From positions 4,533,501 through 4,597,500 of the forward strand of contig NZ_CP150304.1 in NCBI RefSeq assembly GCF_037992945.1: 64,000 bases of DNA, given 5' to 3'. A model generated the notes under the pieces. That model did not search any database. It was not told the origin of the DNA and saw nothing but the letters and a program-made list of their open reading frames with translations. Positions 35,588-43,984 of this stretch are shown piece by piece. Position numbers and translations under genes: made by a program. Every line of letters begins with the position of its first letter. Position 1 is the stretch's first letter. The DNA is from Peribacillus sp. FSL E2-0218 (GTDB lineage Bacteria > Bacillota > Bacilli > Bacillales > DSM-1321).

Positions 35588-36948
35588 TCAATTGACCTTC
35601 TCTTTTTTTCCAAGCACCGAACCTTCTCGTTTCGAGTAAAGCAGAATCGTCAGGAATATGACCAGCTCGGATAAGGGGATCGCCATCCATGCGGCATTCG
35701 TCCCAAATATCAACGGCAATGTAAGCAAGAAAATCAGCATGAAAATGAATTCACGGCCAACCGTGATCCAAGCTGCCATCTTCACTTGCCCGATCGATTG
35801 GAAATAGGTCATCATGACGAAGTTGACCCCCATCAGGATGTAGCCGCTAAAGAATATCCTGATCCCGATTGTCGCAAGCTCCTTAACTTCGCTTGAAAAA
35901 TCACCGAATAAATCGACGATGAAAGGCGCCGCAGCCTGCCCTAGGAGCGTAATCGCTATTCCTGCTCCCATTGCTGTCAATATGGCGATGCGAACCGTTT
36001 CACGCTTCCGCTTTTCATCTTGTGCCCCATGATAATAGCTGACCAGTGGCTGAATGGCCGACCCTATGCCAAGAAACATCAAGAGCATGACACTATGGGC
36101 ATAATTCACGATGGAAAATGCCGCTAGCCCGTCGGTGCCTGCAAGGCGGGAGAACGCATTATTATGGGCAATCGTAAAGACGGATACCCCGTTTCGGCTA
36201 GGAAGCTTGGAAAGCCGATCATCATCGTCATCACGAAAAGCGACTTTTCAAACCTGAACGTAACGAGACGAAGCGTGTTCTTCTTCGTGAAGAAGTGAAT
36301 GCTGAGAACCAGGATGCCAAGCGCGGCTGCGATGATCGTTCCATACGCGGTTTCCCGTACGCCTAGCTCAAGGACATATAGAATGATGAAGTTCAGGACG
36401 AAATTCGAAACGGCCGTAACGATCAGGGAGACCATCGCCAAATTCGGATTGCCATTGTTCCTGACGAATATGCTTAAGGTATTCTCCAGCGTGAAAACAA
36501 AACCAAGCATCAGGAATACATTCATGTAGTCCGTCGCAAAAGGAGCGGTCGCCTCATTGGCCCCTAGTGCATATACAAGCTGATTATGAAAAGCATAGGC
36601 AACCACGCCTATGATTACGGTAAATATCGTGATCAAAATGATTGAATGGGTGAAGATGAAGCGGGCACGATCATAATCCCTTGCGCCCATGCTTTGCGAA
36701 TAAAGCGTTGCCCCGCCTACTCCGATCCAAATGGACATCGCTACAAAGATTGTATAAATGGGACCGGCAATATTGACGCCTGCCAGGGCAACAGATCCCA
36801 GCTTATTGCCGACCATCACTCCATCGACGACAAAGTTCAATGCCATCAATACCATACCGATCATCGAAGGAATCAAATAACGCAAAAAGACCCTTCCCGT
36901 CGATTCCAACTCCAATACATGTTGTTGTTGCTGTTCCCTTAATGACAT
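35588..36948 (-). pseudogene. MATE-family efflux transporter with a frameshift
   Basis: Two frames joined give about 453 codons, the normal MATE length. The 5' part from ATG 36948 (GAGAGG upstream) runs through about eight helices to IGFPSFLAE. The 3' part resumes with GVSVFTIAHNNAFSRLAGT and ends EKVN at 35588. The break is at about 36192-36194: deleting one A from an AAAA run (GAAAACGGG to GAAACGGG) explains it exactly. MATE proteins export cationic drugs with Na+ or H+. Either the gene is broken or this is a homopolymer sequencing error. A TetR-like palindrome lies upstream. Confidence 0.88.
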
Positions 36949-37074
36949 GCCTATCCTCTCCTGCTGTTTGACCTTACTGAAAATCGTCCATGATGCCGCC
37001 GAATCTCTTACAGTACAGTTTTGGCCATCTGCCCTTACCCATGTAACAATTTCTGATAGTACCATCATAACTTA

Positions 37075-37086
37075 ACGAACGTTCGT
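37075..37086. promoter_or_regulatory. Palindromic operator, TetR-type
   Basis: ACGAACGTTCGT is a perfect 12-bp palindrome, 127 bp upstream of the MATE start. Similar ACGAACGTTCGT sites are common TetR/AcrR operators that control drug-efflux genes. No tetR gene lies nearby. Confidence 0.45.
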
Positions 37087-37194
37087 CAGGCAAGTGGAAT
37101 CAAAAAAAATCTTGCCCCTCTTATTTCCAGGAAAGAAGGAGGATATGCCAGACCTGTCGAAAAGGTGATGATAACCCGAAAAAGGAGGAGTCAA

Positions 37195-37602
37195 ATGAAG
37201 CATCAGGTTACCCCTTATTTAATGTTCGATGGACAGGCAAAGGAAGCTTTGGCATTCTATGAAGATATATTTCAAGCGGAGATTGCTGACCTGCAGACAT
37301 ACGGAGAAGCTGATTTCCCTACACCTGAAGAAGCGGACGATCTTGTTTTGCATGCAAAGATCAAAAAAGGCCATCTGTTGATCATGGTATCCGATACGTT
37401 TCCAGGAAATCCTCTTGCAGCCGGAAACAACGTATCGTTGGTCCTCGAGTGTGAGAGCGAAGCCGAAATACGGAGTTTATATGATTCCTTGTGTGCAAAA
37501 GGTTCATCTTTAATGGAACTCCAAGATACCTTTTGGGGAGCTAAGTACGGGAAGGTCAGAGATCGATTCGGCGTGCAATGGGACTTGAACTTAACTAAAT
37601 GA
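37195..37602 (+). CDS. VOC-superfamily (PhnB/glyoxalase-like) protein
   Basis: 135 residues from ATG 37195, preceded by AAAGGAGGAG. PhnB-type vicinal-oxygen-chelate fold: VTPYLMFDGQAKEALAFYE at the start, then LHAKIKKGHLLIMVSD, VSLVLECESEAE, and FWGAKYGKVRDRFGVQWDLN near the end. Members bind metal or small molecules and may act as dioxygenases, resistance proteins or methyltransferase-like accessory proteins. Function here unknown. Followed by a terminator shared with the convergent permease gene. Confidence 0.88.
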   Translation: MKHQVTPYLMFDGQAKEALAFYEDIFQAEIADLQTYGEADFPTPEEADDLVLHAKIKKGHLLIMVSDTFPGNPLAAGNNVSLVLECESEAEIRSLYDSLCAKGSSLMELQDTFWGAKYGKVRDRFGVQWDLNLTK

Positions 37603-37607
37603 CCGCA

Positions 37608-37648
37608 AATATGGCCGAAGATCCAACCTTCATCTTCGGCCATTTTCT
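37608..37648. terminator. Bidirectional terminator between VOC and TauE/SafE genes
   Basis: AATATGGCCGAAGAT and ATCTTCGGCCATTTT pair around a 9-nt loop; T-runs on both sides. Confidence 0.85.
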
Positions 37649-37650
37649 TT

Positions 37651-38421
37651 TTAAAGCACATGAAAATAATTCAAGACATTTTTCCCAATCAACAAAACAG
37701 TGACGCAAATGAACAAAACACGCACATACGATGCGCCTTTCTTGATGGCGAAGTTCGTTCCGACCAATGCCCCGCATACCATGGCAAGCCCCATCGGAAT
37801 CCCATAGGCGAAGTTGACGGTTCCCATGGATAAAAAAATGATAAGTGCTGCAATATTGCTGCCAAAGTTCAAGATCCTGGCATTCCCGGCAGCCTGGACA
37901 AAATCAAACCCTATGATCAAAAATGAAAATAATAAAAAGGAACCAGTCCCTGGTCCAAGAAACCCATCATAAAACCCAATGGCAAAAATAATGCCAATCA
38001 GCAAAAGCATTTTTTTCCTTTTCAGTCCTTTATACTTTGCCTCTTTCCCCCAATCCTTTTTTATCATCGTATAAACCGCGACGATGACCAAAAGAATCAA
38101 GATGAGCGGCTTTAGGATCTCTGCGGAAACGAAATGAACAATATAAGCACCCAATGCCGCTCCGAACAAGGTGATGGGAAACAGCTTGATGACGAATGTA
38201 AAGTCCACCTTCCCTGCCCGGATGAATGAAATCGTACTCGTCAACGATCCCATCGTGCCTGCAAGCTTATTCGTGGCTAATGCCGCTGAAGGTGAAATTC
38301 CCGTAAACAATAAGGCTGGAATCGAGATCAATCCCCCGCCGCCCACAACGGAATCGATGAATGCAGCAACAAAGCCGGCAAGTATTAAAAATAACAACGT
38401 ATAGAGGTTGATATCCTCCAT
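37651..38421 (-). CDS. TauE/SafE (TSUP) family membrane permease
   Basis: 256 residues from ATG 38421 (GAGGGG at 7 nt). About eight hydrophobic helices. Family motifs FIDSVVGGGGLISIPALLF after helix 1 and GFYDGFLGPGTGSF in the middle are both kept. YfcA-like members are thought to move small organosulfur or sulfur anions across the membrane; the substrate here is unknown. It starts just downstream of a broken DUF523 gene on the same strand. Confidence 0.93.
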   Translation of the reverse strand: MEDINLYTLLFLILAGFVAAFIDSVVGGGGLISIPALLFTGISPSAALATNKLAGTMGSLTSTISFIRAGKVDFTFVIKLFPITLFGAALGAYIVHFVSAEILKPLILILLVIVAVYTMIKKDWGKEAKYKGLKRKKMLLLIGIIFAIGFYDGFLGPGTGSFLLFSFLIIGFDFVQAAGNARILNFGSNIAALIIFLSMGTVNFAYGIPMGLAMVCGALVGTNFAIKKGASYVRVLFICVTVLLIGKNVLNYFHVL

Positions 38422-38450
38422 GTATTCCCCTCCCCCAAAAGCATTACACC

Positions 38451-38914
38451 TCATTTTTCTCCCAGATGATCGGATAACCGCTCCTCTGACGTGACAATGA
38501 ATCCATGCCGCCTAAGCAAAGCCGCGGTCACTCCATTACCGGCCCTCTTCGCCCCCATGAATTCACCATTATAAATCGCCGCACTGCCACAGGATGGACT
38601 ATATTCTTTTAAAACGACCAGCTTCGCCCCAATCTCCTGGGCTTTCATTAAAGTAAGCTTCGCTCCTTCTATGTACTACGCTTTACATCCCTGCCCGTCC
38701 TTTCGATGACCTTGGCTTTTCCATCAAGTACATCCACACCAGCACCGCCGACTATCTTCGCTGGCTCCCTCGGTACCGAAAAACCGCCAAGCAGCTCCGG
38801 ACATACCGATACAGCCTTTTTCTCGCCGATTAATGCCCTGATCCCCTCATCCAGGCTGTGAGTCCCGTTATATCTCACCTCAAAACCCGCCAAACAAGAA
38901 CTCACCAAAATCAT
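38451..38914 (-). pseudogene. DUF523 gene with a frameshift
   Basis: The N-terminal part MILVSSCLAGFEVRYNG, then ISVCPELLGGF-like AVSVCPELLGGFSVPRE, runs to a TAG at 38669. The C-terminal part continues in another frame with EGAKLTLMKAQEIGAKLVV, then LKEYSPSCGS and ends at 38451. Intact DUF523 proteins are about 150 residues and carry these Cys motifs (SSCLAG, CPE, SPSCG). One base gained or lost near 38676-38682 accounts for the break. Function of the family is unknown; metal binding by the cysteines is plausible. Confidence 0.85.
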
Positions 38915-39001
38915 CCAATCACCCCAAACACCATTCTACCATTCTTCTCGTCACAACTGTGACAAGACGTTAGGAGAGGAAATCGAATCATTCACGGCGT
39001 G

Positions 39002-39306
39002 GGACGAATTATCTGCCGGGACGGATTAGTTCGTGTGTAGGACGGATTATGAAGGTGGACGGTCGGATTATTGTCGGCGTGGGTCGGATTATGGGGGTGG
39101 ACCGTCGAATTATGGGCGGCGTCGATCGGATTATGGGGGTGGACGGTCGAATTATGGGCGGCGTGGGTCGGATTATGAAGCTGGACGGTCGGATTATTGT
39201 CGGCGGCGGTCGGATTATGAAGCTGGACGGTCGGATTATTGTCGGCGTAGGACGGATTATGAAGCTGGACGGTCGGATTATTGTCGGCGGCGGTCGGATT
39301 ATGGGT
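39002..39306 (+). repeat. 21-bp tandem repeat array with 42-bp higher-order period, family B (array 3)
   Basis: About 14.5 units of 21 bp with core GGWCGGATTATG. From about 39058 two unit types alternate: one ends GAAGCTGGAC or GGGGGTGGAC, the other continues TTGTCGGCGGC or GGCGGCGTG. This gives a 42-bp period, and units at 39178-39306 are nearly identical. Frames on both strands stay open through the array because 21 is a multiple of 3; none has a ribosome-binding site. The flanking 38915-39001 and 39307-39341 show no gene. Confidence 0.9.
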
Positions 39307-39341
39307 TAGTTGGTGTAATTTTTCCAGCCGAATCAATAAAG

Positions 39342-39379
39342 AAAGCGCCTGCAGTGAAAATCAGCTCTGCAAGCGCTTC
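39342..39379 (-). terminator. Intrinsic terminator of ytmB
   Basis: Minus strand: AGCGCTTGCAG pairs with CTGCAGGCGCT (one mismatch) and is followed by TTCTTT. Array 3 begins 36 bp beyond. Confidence 0.75.
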
Positions 39380-39384
39380 TATTA

Positions 39385-39627
39385 TTAGTTAGTGGAGTTC
39401 AAAGATAATAATTCGTAGGTGATGATGGTTTTTTCACCTGTCCATTCGACTTTTTGGATCACGGCCGTTCCGCTTGTATCGGATTGTTTCGTTTTTCGTA
39501 CATCGATGGGGATATCGATCGGGTATAGCCGGTACCCATCTTTAGCGAGCCGGAAAATATTTTCTTCTTCGCGGGTTTCATTTCCTTTTGTAACGATCAT
39601 CGTGTTGAGTTCGATGGGCATGCCCAT
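39385..39627 (-). CDS. ytmB: YtmB-like protein (DUF2584)
   Basis: 80 residues. Matches B. subtilis YtmB from memory: GMPIELNTMIVTKGNE at the start, YRLYPIDIPIDVRKTK in the middle, TIITYELLSLNSTN at the end. Predicted small beta-rich cytosolic protein of unknown function. ATG 39627 follows GGAGG. In B. subtilis it is also next to ytmA. Own terminator. Confidence 0.88.
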   Translation of the reverse strand: MGMPIELNTMIVTKGNETREEENIFRLAKDGYRLYPIDIPIDVRKTKQSDTSGTAVIQKVEWTGEKTIITYELLSLNSTN

Positions 39628-39674
39628 GTGAATCTCCTCCTCTTTTCAATATGCTTGGATTATACTTCATTCTA

Positions 39675-40466
39675 TCATTTTTCCGTTTTATTTTTCATCC
39701 AAGATGTTAAATCTTCGACTACTTTGCGGTTGACTGCAGGTGGGAAGTAATGGGTGAATGGAGTGAAGTACCAGCTTTCGACATCTTTGTCGTGCAGCTT
39801 CAATCTCTTCTCCAGACGATAGGCGTGTTCAATGGCCACATTGTCATCTTTTTCACCGTGAATGATCAGGACGGGAACATTCAAATCTTCAATCGCAAAT
39901 AAGGGTGTACGGTATTCATACTGATCCGGGCATTTTGTCGGGGTGCCGCCGATGACCCGCTTCATCATCCGGCGCATATCTACCCGTTCGACATACGTTA
40001 AGAACATGTCCGATACGCCTCCCCATGTAACGATCGATGCTGCATTCCTGCAGTGTATCCCCGTCCAAAGTGCCATGATGCCGCCGCGGGAAAATCCGAG
40101 GATATGGATGTGATCCTTGTTTACCCGTGGATGCTGTTCAAGTAGGTTGAAGCCTGATATCGCATCGTATCGATCTTCGCCTGCAAAATCCTCATCCCCC
40201 TCACCGCCTTGATTCCCACGATAAAAAGGGGCGAACACGATGAAGCCTTCCGCTGCATACTGAACGATCCTTGCAGGCCTCACCTTTCCGACATTTTTAA
40301 TCCCGCCGCGTAAGTATAAGAAGGCATCATGAACTTGGCCATCGACCGGCTCGGCAAGCAATCCCTTTACCTTCAGCCCCTGTGATAGGTAAGTAACCGA
40401 ATAAAGATGGATATGAGGATGCGGGGATGGAAACCGCCGTTTTGAAATGATCGTTCCGTTTTCCAA
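39675..40466 (-). CDS. ytmA: YtmA-like alpha/beta hydrolase (prolyl-oligopeptidase type)
   Basis: 263 residues, starting at TTG 40466 (AAGGAGGGG at 7 nt). Nucleophile Ser in GFSRGG (about residue 125), acid Asp in HGEKDDNV, His in FTHYF near the C-terminus; lid-less serine esterase or peptidase of the S9 type. No signal peptide, so cytosolic. Substrate unknown. Sits upstream of ytmB on the same strand with a 47-bp gap. Confidence 0.88.
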   Translation of the reverse strand: MENGTIISKRRFPSPHPHIHLYSVTYLSQGLKVKGLLAEPVDGQVHDAFLYLRGGIKNVGKVRPARIVQYAAEGFIVFAPFYRGNQGGEGDEDFAGEDRYDAISGFNLLEQHPRVNKDHIHILGFSRGGIMALWTGIHCRNAASIVTWGGVSDMFLTYVERVDMRRMMKRVIGGTPTKCPDQYEYRTPLFAIEDLNVPVLIIHGEKDDNVAIEHAYRLEKRLKLHDKDVESWYFTPFTHYFPPAVNRKVVEDLTSWMKNKTEK

Positions 40467-40597
40467 GTTCTCCCCTCCTTTCTCTTACTCTTATTGTAAA
40501 ACATCCGCTTGTTTTTATCCCCTGATAGGCATTCACATTTTTCACTACTCTTCATACGATACTGTAGGCAAAATACCTATTTATCAAGGAGGAAGCA

Positions 40598-41590
40598 ATG
40601 TTGAAAAAATGGTGTAAAGCAGGTGTCATATGTTTGCTTCTGTGCATGCTGATCATTCCGCTCGGGGCTTGTGGCAAAAAGGATACGGTCAGGGTGGCCG
40701 AAGTGACCCGCTCCCTTTTCTATACACCTCAATACGTAGCGATAGAAAAGGGGTTCTTTGAGGATGAGGGCTTGAAAATTGATTTGAAAACGACGGCTGG
40801 CGGCGATAAAACCATGACCGCGCTTCTTTCCGATGGGGCGGACATCGCTCTCGTTGGCTCGGAAACATCGATCTACGTACAGTCACAAGGCTCGAAAGAC
40901 CCCGTCATTAACTTCGCCCAATTAACCCAGACGGATGGAACGTTCCTTGTTTCACGTGAAAAAATCGATAACTTCAATTGGGAGATGCTGAAAGGGTCCA
41001 CATTCCTGGGCCAGAGAAAAGGCGGAATGCCCCAGATGGCCGGCGAATATGTATTGAAAAAGCACGACATCGACCCAAAAACAGATTTGACCCTCATACA
41101 AAATATAGACTTTGCGAATATTGCCACGGCCTTTGCTTCCGGAACGGGCGATTTCGTACAGCTGTTCGAGCCGACAGCCAGTGTGTTTGAAAAAGAAGGA
41201 AAAGGCCACATCGTCGCTTCTTTCGGCACCGAGTCCGGTCATCTCCCCTATACGGTTTATATGGCTAAAACTAGTTATTTGAAAAAGGACAAAGAGACTG
41301 TCGCGAAATTCACAAGAGCCTTGCAGAAAGCACAAAAATGGGTCCAGGATCATGATGCCGCCGAAATCGCCAAAGTCATCCAGCCCTATTTCGAGGATAT
41401 CAATGTCGAAACGATGGAAACAGTCATCAACCGTTACAAAGAACAAGGCTCCTTTGCCACCGACCCCATTCTGGATGAAGAAGAATGGAACAATCTGCAA
41501 GACATCATGGATGAGGCAGGCGAGCTGCCAGCACGAGTCAGCCATGATAAATTGGTGAATACCGATTTTGCAGAAAAAGCCGCAAAATAG
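40598..41590 (+). CDS. ytlA: ABC transporter substrate-binding lipoprotein YtlA
   Basis: 330 residues. Lipoprotein signal (CLLLCMLIIPLGAC) and a type II periplasmic-binding fold of the SsuA/THI5-like (NMT1) group: VAEVTRSLFYTPQYVAIEKGFF, the LLSDGADIALVG pattern, and later FTRALQKAQKWVQDHDAAE. Such proteins deliver sulfonates, pyrimidine precursors of thiamine or similar molecules. The ligand here is unknown. AAGGAGG precedes the ATG. First gene of the ytlACD operon. Confidence 0.92.
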   Translation: MLKKWCKAGVICLLLCMLIIPLGACGKKDTVRVAEVTRSLFYTPQYVAIEKGFFEDEGLKIDLKTTAGGDKTMTALLSDGADIALVGSETSIYVQSQGSKDPVINFAQLTQTDGTFLVSREKIDNFNWEMLKGSTFLGQRKGGMPQMAGEYVLKKHDIDPKTDLTLIQNIDFANIATAFASGTGDFVQLFEPTASVFEKEGKGHIVASFGTESGHLPYTVYMAKTSYLKKDKETVAKFTRALQKAQKWVQDHDAAEIAKVIQPYFEDINVETMETVINRYKEQGSFATDPILDEEEWNNLQDIMDEAGELPARVSHDKLVNTDFAEKAAK

Positions 41591-41620
41591 CATAGCTACC
41601 AGTAAGGAGGATGTCCATCC

Positions 41621-42391
41621 ATGAGCTTTTTAAAAATCCAAGACATTCACCATACTTATTTTTCAAATCAGACGGCAGCGACCGCGCTCGCGGACATTTC
41701 CCTCGACATTGAAAAAGGTGAATTCGTCTCTTTTCTAGGTCCGAGCGGCTGCGGAAAGACCACCCTGCTTTCCATTATCGCCGGGCTTTTCCCGCCCACC
41801 TCGGGAAAGATCCTGCTCGAAAATAAACCATTGAACGCCGACAGTGACGCTTCCATCGGCTATATGCTGCAGCAGGATTATCTTTTTCCATGGAAAACGA
41901 TAGAAGAAAATATCTTATTGGGATTGAAACTGATTAAAAAGGATGAAGGCCTTGAGAGGATAAAAACGCTGAAGCTATTAAGCGACGTTGGACTGGGAGG
42001 CACCGGGAAGCTATATCCCCGTGAACTTTCAGGCGGAATGAGACAACGCGCCGCACTGGCACGGACATTGGCGGTCGACCCAAAGATCCTGTTGCTTGAT
42101 GAACCCTTCTCGGCCCTTGATTACCAAACGAAGCTCAAGCTGGAGGATCTTGTTTTTGAAACATTGAAATCCTTCGGAAAGACAGCCGTGCTCGTCACCC
42201 ATGATATCGGGGAAGCCATAGCCATGAGCGACCGCATCCATCTATTTTCCCCGAATCCTGGAAGAGTGCACAAAACATTCGAAGTACCTGATGAACTGCG
42301 CGGGCTGATGCCATTCCATGCACGCAACCATCCGCAATACCCCATTCTTTTCCAAACAATCTGGAAGGAGCTTGAGAGCCTTGAATATTGA
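41621..42391 (+). CDS. ytlC: ABC transporter ATP-binding protein YtlC
   Basis: 256 residues. Walker A GPSGCGKTT (about residues 39-47), Q-loop MLQQDYLFPW, signature LSGGMRQR, Walker B ILLLDEPFSALD, switch His in VTHDIGEA. SsuB/TauB-like nucleotide-binding subunit that powers import with YtlD and YtlA. AAGGAGG precedes the ATG; the gene follows ytlA by 30 bp and overlaps ytlD by 11 nt. Confidence 0.95.
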   Translation: MSFLKIQDIHHTYFSNQTAATALADISLDIEKGEFVSFLGPSGCGKTTLLSIIAGLFPPTSGKILLENKPLNADSDASIGYMLQQDYLFPWKTIEENILLGLKLIKKDEGLERIKTLKLLSDVGLGGTGKLYPRELSGGMRQRAALARTLAVDPKILLLDEPFSALDYQTKLKLEDLVFETLKSFGKTAVLVTHDIGEAIAMSDRIHLFSPNPGRVHKTFEVPDELRGLMPFHARNHPQYPILFQTIWKELESLEY

Positions 42392-43172
42392 CCAACTCCA
42401 TAAACAATATAAAACCTCTTTGAAAAAGGAAAACAGGCTCATCCGCCTTTATCAGATCCTGATTTTCCTTGTATTTTTCAGCAGCTGGGAGTTATTCTCC
42501 CGGATGGAATGGATCGACCCGCTCATCTTCAGCTCACCATCAAAAGTATGGCAGCTTTTCCTACAGAAATTGGGTGATGGCACCCTGCTTTCACATTCCG
42601 GAGTGACCCTCTTTGAAACCGTACTCGGCTTCATCATCGGGACACTGCTAGGAACGGTCCTGGCATCACTCCTCTGGTGGTCGCCCCGGTTGTCAAAAAC
42701 ACTGGATCCCTATCTCGTCATCTTAAATGCCATGCCCAAAGTCGCACTCGGGCCCATCATCATCGTCGCATTCGGTCCTGGCTTTCCCTCCATCATCTCA
42801 ATGGGGGCAATCATCTCCATCATCATCACCACCATCGTCGTCTACACCGCATTTCGCGAAGTCGACCCGAACTACCTGAAGGTGCTCCAAACATTCGGAG
42901 CTACAAGAACACAAGCATTTCGGGAAGCCATATTACCGGCCTCCTTCCCGACCATCATCTCGACCCTGAAAGTCAATGTCGGCCTCTCCTGGGTCGGCGT
43001 CATCGTCGGTGAATTCCTTGTCTCGGCGAAAGGACTTGGCTACCTGATCATTTATGGATTTCAAGTCTTCAACTTCACTCTTGTCATGCTCGCCTTGATG
43101 ATCATCGCCGTCTTTGCCACCATCATGTATCAACTGGTCGAACTCCTCGAACGCAAGCTAATCAAAGACTGA
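42381..43172 (+). CDS. ytlD: ABC transporter permease YtlD
   Basis: 263 residues from TTG 42381, with AAGGAG 10 nt upstream; the frame is open farther up but that overlaps ytlC with no SD. About six helices (LYQILIFLVFFSSWELF first). The EAA loop of importers is kept: REAILPASFPTIISTLKVNVG. SsuC/TauC-type membrane subunit. Overlap with ytlC by 11 nt suggests coupled translation. Substrate unknown. Confidence 0.92.
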   Translation: MNIDQLHKQYKTSLKKENRLIRLYQILIFLVFFSSWELFSRMEWIDPLIFSSPSKVWQLFLQKLGDGTLLSHSGVTLFETVLGFIIGTLLGTVLASLLWWSPRLSKTLDPYLVILNAMPKVALGPIIIVAFGPGFPSIISMGAIISIIITTIVVYTAFREVDPNYLKVLQTFGATRTQAFREAILPASFPTIISTLKVNVGLSWVGVIVGEFLVSAKGLGYLIIYGFQVFNFTLVMLALMIIAVFATIMYQLVELLERKLIKD

Positions 43173-43175
43173 CAC

Positions 43176-43208
43176 AACTGCCGATAACCGTCGGCAGTTT
43201 TCGTTTTA
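43176..43208 (+). terminator. Intrinsic terminator of ytlACD
   Basis: AACTGCCGA and TCGGCAGTT form a 9-bp stem with a 6-nt loop, followed by TTCGTTTT. Confidence 0.82.
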
Positions 43209-43217
43209 CTCCAGATT

Positions 43218-43437
43218 AGCTCATGAGCTTGGATTTCGGCTACTTTCCCGATTCTGGCTGCTTTCTCCTCATTTGGGGCAGTTTATTCGTGAGTTTAGGC
43301 AGTTTATTCGTGAGTTTAGGCAGTTTATTCGTGAGTTTGGGCAGTTTATTCGTGAATTTGAATTTCTCATCCCGATTCCGGCGCTTTCTCCTCAGTTTTG
43401 GCAGTTTACTCGCCAATTCCGGCTTTTTATGGCAGGT
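43218..43437 (+). repeat. 21-bp degenerate tandem repeat array, family A (array 4)
   Basis: About 10 units of 19-21 bp. Three in a row near 43280-43342 are almost identical: TTTATTCGTGAGTTTAGGCA, one G more per unit. Outer units are diverged (TTTCTCCTCATTTGGGGCAG, TTTACTCGCCAATTCCGGC). It is the same family as array 1. It begins about 10 bp past the ytlD terminator and runs to the 3' end of ytkD. Frames on both strands are open but have no ribosome-binding site. Confidence 0.9.
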
Positions 43438-43888
43438 TACCATCATTCAGCTTTGATACGCTCCAGGGGACGATTTCATCTTTCATGATAAAGCTGAATT
43501 CTTCGCCGGGTTCGTCCGGCAATCTATCCAAAAAGATGGGCCCATCCGTTTCGAGATAGGTATTTTTCTTTTCCACTTCACGTAGTTGGGCAAAGTATAT
43601 TGATTTAACGAATGACTTGATTGGATCGTGAACTTTGTATTGTCCCAGGAATTGCAGTTGCTCAACGATTCCGCCCGTTTCTTCATGCACTTCCCGTATC
43701 GCTGCTTGTTCAATTGTCTCTCCTGCTTCCCGCTTGCCTCCAGGGAACTCCAAGCCCCTGCGTTTATGCTTGGTCAAGACCCATCTTCCCCTGAACCTGC
43801 TGAGCACGAAAACATGCCAGGACTCGCCAAATACGGGTTTTTCGGAGAGTTCCACCATATATCCGTTCTTGTCGAAAAACCTTTGCAT
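43427..43888 (-). CDS. ytkD: Nudix hydrolase YtkD (RNA pyrophosphohydrolase RppH)
   Basis: 153 residues from ATG 43888, with AAGGGA 6 nt upstream. The Nudix box is complete: GGKREAGETIEQAAIREVHEETGG (Gx5Ex7REUXEEXGU, read in two pieces). B. subtilis YtkD hydrolyses nucleoside triphosphates and acts as RppH, removing pyrophosphate from mRNA 5' ends to trigger decay. The last codons abut repeat array 4, which may be transcribed as its 3' flank. Convergent with ytlD. Confidence 0.92.
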   Translation of the reverse strand: MQRFFDKNGYMVELSEKPVFGESWHVFVLSRFRGRWVLTKHKRRGLEFPGGKREAGETIEQAAIREVHEETGGIVEQLQFLGQYKVHDPIKSFVKSIYFAQLREVEKKNTYLETDGPIFLDRLPDEPGEEFSFIMKDEIVPWSVSKLNDGNLP

Positions 43889-43984
43889 ATGTTCCCTTCT
43901 CTCCATATATGATATTCGACTCTTCCTTCATTATATGGATAAAAAAAAGTACTATCCAGCTTGAATTTTCCTCACGGCAATAAA

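Noticed and set aside
22832..39306. CRISPR array as an explanation for the short repeats
   Set aside because: Units are contiguous, with no unique spacers of 25-40 bp and no cas genes nearby.
39033..39392. Open frames of 86-119 codons across repeat array 3 on both strands
   Set aside because: They exist because the unit length is divisible by 3 and the unit has no stops in several frames. No ribosome-binding site, and repetitive composition in every frame.
43223..43456. Open frames with seven-residue repeats (for example SLFVSLG, KLTNKLP) across array 4
   Set aside because: Same reason as array 3. The heptad is a by-product of the 21-bp period. No start signal.
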